Source: Enterobacter sp. RHBSTW-00175 (lineage in GTDB: Bacteria; Pseudomonadota; Gammaproteobacteria; Enterobacterales; Enterobacteriaceae). From it: a stretch of DNA of 64,000 bases. The notes under the pieces were generated by a model. It did no database searches. It had not been told where the DNA came from and saw only the letters and a list, made by a program, of their open reading frames with translations. Position 1 is the first letter of the stretch. Every line of letters starts with the position of its first letter. The translations under genes and the position numbers were made by a program. The stretch spans positions 2,728,001 to 2,792,000 of the forward strand of contig NZ_CP055930.1 in the NCBI RefSeq assembly GCF_013927005.1, written 5' to 3'. Of this stretch, positions 26,812-33,998 are shown piece by piece.

Positions 26812-28707
26812 ATGTCTCAGCGATATAAACTCTATCGTCGAACCAGCGGCATTTATGTTGTCCGCATTAGCGTTCCCCAACGTTTTCGTCGATACGCAGG
26901 ACAGTGTGAGATTCACACTTCAACAGGCACTCACGATCTTCATGAAGCAAAGCAGAAGTCCGCGCTCCTGTTGGCGGTCTGGTATCAGACCTTACAAGAG
27001 TATGAACAATTGGATTATCGAACTTTAAGTGACTGCGCCCCGCTGCTTGCTGGTGAGGGTATGATCTCGCTTTCTAACTTTGCGGAGTCAATCGAGTTGC
27101 CTGTATCGCAGTTGATTCAGGCGGTGATGAATCGCAATCTCCCGGTATTCTGGCTGGCAACGGGGCAGGCTGGATTTTATGTTGAGTCTCTCTCTGAGGC
27201 CGAGTTAGATCCTCTTGATGGCAGCTACGTGCTGAACTATGGCGAAGAGCAGGGTATTGAGGGAGTTGCCAAAGGTTATCTGCAACTCACCGCGCAGCCA
27301 GCGCATTTGCGTAACATCATCAGCGACAGTTATTCAGAGGTTTCGGTATTTAAAACTGCCGGAAGCGAAGCTAAAGGCGGGTGGTTTTTCACTTCCTGTT
27401 GTCCAGTAATTAAGCCCGATAATCTGTTAATCAATAAAATCCACGCAGAAAGCCTACGGCTTGCCTGGCTGGCTAAGACAACACCACCAGCCACGATTGC
27501 TTCTGCTATCGTTTTACCTGCTACTGCCAATGAGCATGTTAACCGTAAGAATTATAGTAACAATCTCTCGTGGTTACGTGATAAATATCTAACATACAGA
27601 CGCGACCATAAAGCTGCTGAAACGGTGCTCAATGCTCACCGAGACTTCTTTGATTTAATGATTGAAGTTATGGGGGATATCCGGCTTGAATATTTCGATC
27701 GGGATTTCCTACGTGCTTATGAAAGCAAGCTCCGCACCATCCCTGCCAATCGTAATTTAATGAAGATTAAATACGGCGTTAAAACGCTGGATGAACTCAT
27801 AGTTAAGTCGGCAGAGCATGGTGATAAGCTGATGACAGGTGAGTCAGTCAGGAAGTATATAAACGGTCTCTACGGTTCGATGAAGTGGGCTGTAGCTGAG
27901 GGAATACTTCTAAAGTCTCCATGTGTTGACTTCTTCCCTCCTGAAGATAAAACCGAGAGAGAGCAAGATAAAGTTGATGTTTTTGAACCGCATGAACTAC
28001 AAGCCATATTCTCGTTACCGCAATATGTTTCAGGAACTGGTAAGAGAAATAAACATGGGCGTTTTCATCAATATCAGCCTTATTACTATTGGATGCCTTT
28101 GCTTGCATTATTTACGGGGGCTAGAGTTAACGAATTAGCTCAGCTAAGGCTTGATGACATTCAGGAAGATGACGGTATTTACTTTTTCAACCTTGATGTT
28201 GATGGAGAAACTGATAAAAAACTGAAGAATGCCAACGCGCGTCGTGAGATTCCTATTCACTCAATGCTGATTAAATTGGGGCTTATCGAATATGTAAAAG
28301 CATTGAGGGGTGCCGGCTATGAACATCTATTCCCTGAAATTACACCGAATACAGTTAAGGGGCATGGTAAAGCCGTCTCCGGATGGTTCAATGAATCGGT
28401 TCTTAAGAATAAATTGAAACTTGAAAGGGATAGAACCAAGTCTTTTCATTCTTTTCGCCATTCAGTATCAACATACCTCAAAGAGAAAGGGGTCAATTCG
28501 GAACTACGTGCCCAGTTAGCAGGACATGTGCGCGGAAAAACGGAAACAGAAGTTCGCTATAGTAAAGATCTCAAGCCGATTCACATGGTTGAGATCGTAG
28601 AGAAGATTGACTTTTCGTTGCCTGAGATCGCTAGGTTCAACATACCCGATGGTTTGGATGCTGTCAGAGATGCGCTGCGAAGAAAGCGTGGTAAACAAAC
28701 AGGCTGA
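26812..28707 (+). CDS. Tyrosine recombinase/integrase of the first leuX element
   Basis: A protein of about 631 residues (645 if a TTG start at 26770 is used). The N-terminal part begins MSQRYKLYRRTSGIYVVRIS, typical of a short arm-binding (DUF6538-like) domain. The catalytic domain at the C-terminus has Arg in TGARVNELAQLRLDD, HSFRHSVSTYL (HxxR), AGHVRGKTE and Tyr in EVRYSKDLK. It is long for a phage integrase but typical of this island-encoded class. It lies directly downstream of leuX and should catalyse recombination at the 19-bp core. Confidence 0.9.
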   Translation: MSQRYKLYRRTSGIYVVRISVPQRFRRYAGQCEIHTSTGTHDLHEAKQKSALLLAVWYQTLQEYEQLDYRTLSDCAPLLAGEGMISLSNFAESIELPVSQLIQAVMNRNLPVFWLATGQAGFYVESLSEAELDPLDGSYVLNYGEEQGIEGVAKGYLQLTAQPAHLRNIISDSYSEVSVFKTAGSEAKGGWFFTSCCPVIKPDNLLINKIHAESLRLAWLAKTTPPATIASAIVLPATANEHVNRKNYSNNLSWLRDKYLTYRRDHKAAETVLNAHRDFFDLMIEVMGDIRLEYFDRDFLRAYESKLRTIPANRNLMKIKYGVKTLDELIVKSAEHGDKLMTGESVRKYINGLYGSMKWAVAEGILLKSPCVDFFPPEDKTEREQDKVDVFEPHELQAIFSLPQYVSGTGKRNKHGRFHQYQPYYYWMPLLALFTGARVNELAQLRLDDIQEDDGIYFFNLDVDGETDKKLKNANARREIPIHSMLIKLGLIEYVKALRGAGYEHLFPEITPNTVKGHGKAVSGWFNESVLKNKLKLERDRTKSFHSFRHSVSTYLKEKGVNSELRAQLAGHVRGKTETEVRYSKDLKPIHMVEIVEKIDFSLPEIARFNIPDGLDAVRDALRRKRGKQTG

Positions 28708-28729
28708 GTCAGTTACTACTCAGTTGAGT

Positions 28730-28810
28730 GATGCTTGAATGCGCTGGGACGCTTCCTGGCGCGTTTTTTATTAAGGGTAGTGGATTTCATAGTGCCAAAT
28801 TTTGAGGCGC
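28730..28810 (+). repeat. Island intergenic repeat, copy A (with terminator)
   Basis: GCGC stem, TTCCTGGCGCGTTTTTTATT and then GGGTAGTGGATTT...AAATTTTGAGGCGCTT. The same pattern (hairpin, TTTTTT, a GG-rich GTAGTGGAtTT motif, and a GAAATTTGnGGCnCT end) recurs at 29753-29847 and 32098-32190. This copy terminates the integrase transcript. Confidence 0.6.
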
Positions 28811-28839
28811 TTAAAATGCGTCTGGTGAATCCATTTAAC

Positions 28840-29181
28840 CTACGATTGCACCCGCAGCCCTTCCACGTTTTTAGTTGGTAGATTCATCACTGTTTTAATG
28901 CTGGTCCCTATGCTGCCAACGATGTTTTCGCGTGGACCGCTGTGCCAGTCATCGCTTGCGTAAAAAGCACTGAGAGCCGCAGCCATTTTTTCAGCGCTGT
29001 CAAAGGCGCGAATGAGGTAGTAGCAATCCGGGTCATGAAGCGAGTTGCCAAACGAAACAACATCGATCCCATGGCGGCGGTATAAAGTGTCTGCTGAACT
29101 GACCGATAAACTAGTTACACGGATTGTTACGACCTGACATTGTAACCTTTCATGCATGGTGCTCGGGTCAATAAAACACAT
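28840..29181 (-). CDS. NIPSNAP-like small protein
   Basis: A protein of up to 113 residues. The middle VVSFGNSLHDPDCYYLIRAF and following FYASDDWHSGPRENIV resemble NIPSNAP/dimeric alpha-beta barrel proteins, which are small enzymes or binding proteins of varied function. The N-terminus (MCFIDPSTMHERL) looks unusual and no good ribosome site is visible, so the true start may be internal or the gene truncated. It is a lone gene on the minus strand. Function unknown. Confidence 0.6.
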   Translation of the reverse strand: MCFIDPSTMHERLQCQVVTIRVTSLSVSSADTLYRRHGIDVVSFGNSLHDPDCYYLIRAFDSAEKMAAALSAFYASDDWHSGPRENIVGSIGTSIKTVMNLPTKNVEGLRVQS

Positions 29182-29214
29182 CTTACTGGGTTCGCTTGAT
29201 CAGGATTTTTTGCC

Positions 29215-29745
29215 ATGAATAAAAAGGTTATTTTTTTGTTGCTGTCCATTATCTCCTCTCCAGGTTTCGCCGTTAGCATACCTGACCCGGTTCCTTCAGA
29301 TGCTTGCCATTTTCTTTCAGGAATGCCATTCATTAAAACTCCGTCAACCTATAAACCATATGCTGAAGGCAGCGAAGACTATACGTGCGGAACACCCTAT
29401 TTTGAGATAGAAACGCCGAATAGTGGCGACACTATGAACAATAACATCGCTTACTACGTATCAGGTAATCAGGACAAAACAAAGAAATTGATGCTCATGC
29501 TTAATATGAATAATCAAGATCCAAATGCCGTCAAAATTGCCCGAGGTTATTTTATAAACGGTTCATTTGAAATAATGAAAAAGATGTTTCCTCATTCTCC
29601 CGGAAAAGTTGCCGACATTGTTGGTTTACTCAGTGATGGGAAAGAAGGTGAATGGAGCGTCGATGGGTGGAAAGTCTCTTCAGTAAAAAAAGTCTGGCCT
29701 ACTGGTAGAGGTTATGAACTTCGTTTCATCGTGACATCTGGCTGA
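29215..29745 (+). CDS. Secreted protein of unknown function
   Basis: A 176-residue protein with a signal peptide (MNKKVIFLLLSIISSPGFA, cleavage before VSIPDP). The mature part has two cysteines (DACHFLSG and DYTCGTPYF) likely to be disulfide-bonded in the periplasm, and ends GRGYELRFIVTSG. An AGGA ribosome site lies nine bases upstream. It is AT-rich island cargo and I recognise no family. Confidence 0.72.
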   Translation: MNKKVIFLLLSIISSPGFAVSIPDPVPSDACHFLSGMPFIKTPSTYKPYAEGSEDYTCGTPYFEIETPNSGDTMNNNIAYYVSGNQDKTKKLMLMLNMNNQDPNAVKIARGYFINGSFEIMKKMFPHSPGKVADIVGLLSDGKEGEWSVDGWKVSSVKKVWPTGRGYELRFIVTSG

Positions 29746-29752
29746 TGGTATA

Positions 29753-29847
29753 GGTGATGACATGCGCATTTAACCCGCCAGGAAGCTCTCTGGCGAGTTT
29801 TTTAAAGAAGGTAGTGGAAATGATGGCGCGAAATTTGCGGCGCTCTC
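29753..29847 (+). repeat. Island intergenic repeat, copy B (with terminator)
   Basis: CGCCAGGAAGCTCTCTGGCG followed by AGTTTTTT is a clear rho-independent terminator for the secreted-protein gene. It continues with GGTAGTGGAAATGATG and GAAATTTGCGGCGCTCTC, shared with copies A and C. Confidence 0.65.
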
Positions 29848-30001
29848 ATAGAGTTGCTAGCGTAGCCAAGTGAAACAGGTTGCTTTCGAATGGAATAAAA
29901 ATGCCGTGTGATAACCTGTCATAACTATATTATGTGGCCACACATAATCCCGGCTATAAAAGCTCAAAAACTTCTCTGACAAGTTTTTGAGCTGATGGCT
30001 A

Positions 30002-30553
30002 TTACCAATCTTTTGCAGCAGAGCTACTTTCAGTCACGATCTCACGTTTGTATTGCTCCACAATATCATTCAACGCTTTTTTGGCTTTTGTTTGCCCACC
30101 AACAGTCATGTTTGGCGAATCTATGGCAGGGAACGCAATTCCGCTGGTTACATGAGCCGGACGATAAATGTGGATATCATCAAAGGTGATGCGAGCTTTA
30201 TCATCCTTTGTGTCGATTTTCATAGTGAATTTATATCGAACATCTTCATTAGCCAGACAATCATTAAAACCGTCGCATGGGTATTTAACATTCCCTTTAC
30301 CAACAATCGAACCTTCTTCTTTATCTGCATATTGAATTACGCTGTTAGAATCAGTGAAGGCCTTTGCAACCCAAATTTTGGAACTGCTGTAAAGTGCATC
30401 CTTTTTAACCCCGGGAACGTTAACAACACTGACTATACTACCCAGCGGTTGTTTAGCTGCTTCCATATCTGGTGAGGTAACACAACCTGTCAACACTGTA
30501 ATACTGGATACAACCAAACTTGCTAAAACAGTTTTCATCATTACTTTGTTCAT
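30002..30553 (-). CDS. Lipoprotein with DUF4468-like fold
   Basis: A 183-residue protein starting MNKVMMKTVLASLVVSS, with lipobox VLTGC at residues 18-22, so it should be lipidated and cleaved before Cys22. The mature part contains KIWVAKAFTDSNSVIQ and ITFDDIHIYRP, a pattern resembling DUF4468-type domains of envelope lipoproteins. The longer upstream reading frame lacks a ribosome site. It is island cargo of unknown role. Confidence 0.75.
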   Translation of the reverse strand: MNKVMMKTVLASLVVSSITVLTGCVTSPDMEAAKQPLGSIVSVVNVPGVKKDALYSSSKIWVAKAFTDSNSVIQYADKEEGSIVGKGNVKYPCDGFNDCLANEDVRYKFTMKIDTKDDKARITFDDIHIYRPAHVTSGIAFPAIDSPNMTVGGQTKAKKALNDIVEQYKREIVTESSSAAKDW

Positions 30554-30655
30554 TCGATTTGTCCTTAGCGCATTTTTATTAAGTGCAGTATGTAAATATG
30601 GCGCGGAATGAAGTTGGTTTCTCAAAGCCGCAGGAAAGGTCTCGCTTTTCTATTG

Positions 30656-31228
30656 TCAGCCATAGTGGATATAGGCCATAACTGCGACAGCAACGAGTGC
30701 GCCAAAACGTAATAACCCTTTACGATGCTTGGTTAACCATTTCCGCTCGTAACGCAACGGCGTGTAGAAAGGTGTTACCCATTTAAGAAACTCTGCATTG
30801 AGGTTGTCCAAAGACTCTTTGGGCTCTTTAAGGTTGCTGCCGACAATGTATTGGCGTCGTAGTAAATCGACCCGGCAGTTACCGATGCGTTCTCTTTCAG
30901 TTGTAAGCTCAGACTCATCAACGAAATCAAACGACTCTACAACAACCTGGTGTGCTGCCTGCAAATTTTTGTGGGTGACAAAAGCATCACAGGTGATCAG
31001 GTTGCCTTGCGAGGTGAATGTCTGGAGGTCGATACCGTGAGTTGCCTGTAAATTATCAATGAGTTGCTGTCTGGTGACTCTATCAAATGGTCGGATGTAA
31101 CCCCATTTGGGATCGATATCTCGACCACACTCCACATAGCTGAAAAACTCGCCTTCTATGGAATTGCCATGCCAATCAAAGCGCACATAACCATCCGGTT
31201 GGGCTTGGTAATAACTGGATACGGGCAT
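30656..31228 (-). CDS. Tail-anchored protein of unknown function
   Basis: A 190-residue protein, soluble for most of its length, with a C-terminal hydrophobic segment (GLLRFGALVAVAVMAYIHYG) preceded by basic residues (KWLTKHRKG), as in tail-anchored inner membrane proteins. The N-terminal YVRFDWHGNSIEGEFFSYVE looks like a beta-rich domain. It precedes the lipoprotein gene by about 100 bp in the same direction, so the two may form an envelope module. No family recognised. Confidence 0.68.
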   Translation of the reverse strand: MPVSSYYQAQPDGYVRFDWHGNSIEGEFFSYVECGRDIDPKWGYIRPFDRVTRQQLIDNLQATHGIDLQTFTSQGNLITCDAFVTHKNLQAAHQVVVESFDFVDESELTTERERIGNCRVDLLRRQYIVGSNLKEPKESLDNLNAEFLKWVTPFYTPLRYERKWLTKHRKGLLRFGALVAVAVMAYIHYG

Positions 31229-31589
31229 AAGCTTCCTTGAGAAAGACGATCAGAAAATTCCTAAGTAGTTAATTGAACTATGTGGGAGAGAATTTTTCAA
31301 CAATGTTTGTCTGCAAGTATAAGGATGATTTTGCCACCGCCGAAGTTTTTGAACGCAATGCCTGAGAGGTCGGCTGGCAAACCTAGGACATCCACTTTTT
31401 CGCGCCCAGCTTATCTGGCTGCATTTGCACCGCGAACACGTTGAAGGTTAGCTGCTTCTGGTTCGGGTTTGGTTGTTAGGCAGGTGAGGTAAAAACGGCA
31501 GGTTTACTTTTGACGGGAACGCTTTAAGACACCAAACAGCAGAGAAGTGTAATTGTTAAAAATGTTAAAACACAAATTGTTCTTTAAGA

Positions 31590-32146
31590 TGTAAACCCTT
31601 CCTCGGGGGGGGAAGCCGGACATATCAACCCTAAGGCCATCTGAGAAGATAGCCTGTAGGTTTGCTCGGTTCCCCTTGCCAGATGAAGATCAAGTCTTCC
31701 TCGTGGTGTGACGACCTTTCTTGAAAGATGCATTATGCGCAAAAGTGCTACTCAAGAATCCGCCGATAGCTACTTTCACCCTCTGCTTGGCTGCATCAAA
31801 CGCTTGCGCGCCCTACCTACCACAATCAACGTTACGCAGAGTTCCCATCCTGACGTCTTCCGCTAAACAGCGGTGATCTCCACCTACCCGGACCGGTTTA
31901 CCGCATGAGGTAGGTGTCAGGAGAGAAGCTAGCACACCATCATTTTAAAGAAAAGTCATATATTTCATATGGCTGCGTTCATATTCTGAACGCAGTTATC
32001 GATGTTAACCTAAAGGTATGAGAACACTGTCATTTTTCATATAGGGTGCTTCGGCTCACCTGAAGCGTTTAAGACGAAGCACATAGTGTTGCAGATGCGG
32101 TGATATGCGCATCCAACGCGCTGGAAAGCCCTGCGGCGCGTTTTTT
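31590..32146 (+). ncRNA. Candidate structured non-coding RNA
   Basis: A series of hairpins is visible by eye: GGCCATCTGAGAAGATAGCC (31636-31655, GAGA loop), CGCTAAACAGCG (31861-31872), CACCTACC/GGTAGGTG (31881-31916), CTGCGTTC/GAACGCAG (31973-31995) and GTGCTTCG/CGAAGCAC (32046-32082). The run ends in a GC hairpin with TTTTTT (32115-32146). Stop codons occur in all frames. Together this suggests a transcript of several hundred nucleotides. Promoter and exact start are unknown, and strand is chosen from the terminator. No known RNA family is recognised. Confidence 0.35.
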
Positions 32147-32190
32147 ATCAGGGGGGGTGGATTTATTGGTTTGAAATTTGTGGCACTATC
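32098..32190 (+). repeat. Island intergenic repeat, copy C (with terminator)
   Basis: CGCGCTGGAAAGCCCTGCGG then CGCGTTTTTTATC, followed by GGGGGGGTGGATTTATTGG and GAAATTTGTGGCACTATC. It shares hairpin, T-tract and downstream motif with copies A and B. Confidence 0.6.
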
Positions 32191-32286
32191 TCAGGGCGTT
32201 TGGATAAGTCTGTCGAGATGAGCAAACTTAGCCGCGTATTCTTCACCAGCGTAGAAACATAATGTCAGGCAGGCATTGGGGGGCGC

Positions 32287-32787
32287 ATGAAGCGTAGGCA
32301 CTGGATAAGCATCGAAACACACAAGAAGTTCTATAGGGCTCGCAGTGAGTTTGCGGACTGGACGGACAGGGAGTGGAAACACCCGGTTTCCTGCTTTCTT
32401 TTGCAGGTCTGGGGATTCTTGATGTTTGTTATTCTTGGACTGGCCTCTCTGCTTTTGGGTGTTGGTTCACATAAAAATGCCTTCCCGGAATTATATCAGA
32501 ACGATGAAAAGCGCAGACCAATTCGCTTTAAGTATTCCTTGACCTCATTCGTAGAGGGTAAGGGCTGGATTTTGTTTGTAGTGTTCGCACTTTTGTTCGT
32601 CTCAGTCGCCGATGTATTCAACCCATTCTATTTAACATCGTCATTTATTTATTACGTAATCAATGGGGTAGCACTATTTGCTGGGTGGTGGGGTGGGGTA
32701 TTTGTTTATTTAAGGTTAGTTAGTTGGATGAGAGAACGCACCATTTGGCTATCAGAATGGCAGCGTAGATGCCCTGATGACAAGTAG
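32287..32787 (+). CDS. Membrane protein of unknown function
   Basis: A 166-residue protein with four hydrophobic segments at about residues 36-60, 92-110, 113-128 and 128-146, a basic N-terminus (MKRRHWISIETHKKFYRARS) and basic C-terminus. A G-rich ribosome site precedes the ATG. It stands alone downstream of repeat copy C. No family recognised. Confidence 0.68.
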   Translation: MKRRHWISIETHKKFYRARSEFADWTDREWKHPVSCFLLQVWGFLMFVILGLASLLLGVGSHKNAFPELYQNDEKRRPIRFKYSLTSFVEGKGWILFVVFALLFVSVADVFNPFYLTSSFIYYVINGVALFAGWWGGVFVYLRLVSWMRERTIWLSEWQRRCPDDK

Positions 32788-32996
32788 CTCAACTGTTTGG
32801 GGTTATTAGTATTGCCATTATCTCGCACTCAGGGTAAATATTTTCGATCCTATAAAAAGTTGCTGCCAACAAACGACCGTTTTCCAGCACCCCTTCGCAG
32901 GTATCTTCCGGGATGTTGAAAAATTAGCCTTGGCAATTGTTGGCAGTCGTCCTATTGTTGACACCGTTTTCTGACAGGTATTGAGAGGTGTTGAGA

Positions 32997-33554
32997 ATGG
33001 CGATTTTTGGCTACGGGCGTGTCTCTACCGCTCAGCAAGATACGGAGAACCAGAGGTTGGAGCTTGAGCAAGCTGGTTGGACGTTTGACTTTTGGTTTGC
33101 CGATATTGTTAGCGGGAAAGCTCAGGCAATTCAGCGTAAGGCGTTTGCTGAAATGCTTGGCAAAATTCGAACCGGTGAAACGCTGGTAGTGGCAAAACTC
33201 GACCGTTTGGGGCGTGATGCTATCGACGTGCTCCAGACAGTCCGATTGTTATCTGATCGCGGCATCAAGGTGATCGTCCACCAGCTTGGAACAACTGACC
33301 TCACTTCTGCTGCCGGTAAGCTTCTATTGTCGATGTTGGCAGCGGTTGCGGAGATGGAGCGTGATCTACTGATTGAACGCACTCAGGCGGGTTTGTCGCG
33401 AGCAAAAGCCGAAGGCAAGAAATTGGGTAGACCTTCTAAAATCGCACCAGAAGCCCGTAGAGCGATTATAGAGAAAAAGAGTAGCGGAATCAGTGTCAGT
33501 GCGTTAGCGCGTGAATACGGCGTTTCCAGAGCAACTATAGCCGCGTTGCTTTAA
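32997..33554 (+). CDS. Serine recombinase (resolvase/invertase family)
   Basis: A 185-residue protein. The catalytic serine lies in FGYGRVSTAQQDTENQRLEL and the family motifs VAKLDRLGRDAIDVL and LLSMLAAVAEMERDLLIERT are intact. The C-terminal helix-turn-helix (ISVSALAREYGVSRATIAAL) is complete. The size is that of Tn3-type resolvases and DNA invertases. A GTG nine bases upstream is an alternative start. No obvious invertible segment or res site was identified beside it. Confidence 0.9.
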   Translation: MAIFGYGRVSTAQQDTENQRLELEQAGWTFDFWFADIVSGKAQAIQRKAFAEMLGKIRTGETLVVAKLDRLGRDAIDVLQTVRLLSDRGIKVIVHQLGTTDLTSAAGKLLLSMLAAVAEMERDLLIERTQAGLSRAKAEGKKLGRPSKIAPEARRAIIEKKSSGISVSALAREYGVSRATIAALL

Positions 33555-33620
33555 ACGTTTATTGCTTCTCGAAGCTCTTGGGCGACAACTCGTTGTATAG
33601 CGGTTCTAACTTTCAGACCG

Positions 33621-33800
33621 CAGGGCTTATCTCAGAGAAAGATTGCCAATGCACTTAATCATTTGGGCATAACTACGCCTCATGGTGGAACTTGGCGATT
33701 GTCTCAGGTTCATGGAATAATCAGTAGGTTAGAAGAAAATGTGAAAGAAGAGACTCAGTTTAAAATGCTTTCGGTTGCGTTAAATGAATTCTTCACTTAA
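33621..33800 (+). pseudogene. Remnant of a second recombinase (C-terminal end)
   Basis: Translation gives QGLSQRKIANALNHLGITTP followed by HGGTWRLSQVHGIISRLEE and a stop at 33798-33800. LGITTP-x-GG-x-W is the typical C-terminal DNA-binding signature of site-specific recombinases. No start codon or catalytic part precedes it, so it is a decayed fragment or the tail of an older copy next to the intact recombinase. Confidence 0.6.
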
Positions 33801-33998
33801 AACATAACGGTGTCGCATATGTCGATGTTTATGAGAGAGTTAAGTTAAATTGAAGAGCGTGTTCTTCTTTGTTCCAATGTCTTCGGTGGATGCGATACAG
33901 TCTAACCTTATGAATTGCTTATGAAATCTTCTATCAACGCTATTATATGAAAGATAGGAGGCAATTCTTATCTATAAAAATAACTGTTAGAGGCTATC
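33801..33998 (+). other. Upstream region of the RloC-like gene
   Basis: AT-rich, no gene. A possible -10 TATTATATGA lies near 33942-33951, about 50 bp before the start codon of the next gene. The region from 33555 to 33620 likewise holds no supportable gene. Confidence 0.35.

Larger units (their letters stand above)
31229..32286 (+). other. 1.06-kb gene-free stretch
   Basis: No supportable protein gene was found on either strand. The left half (31229-31590) shows nothing recognisable. The right half is rich in consecutive hairpins and ends in the terminator of repeat copy C; it is described separately as a candidate structured RNA. Confidence 0.6.
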
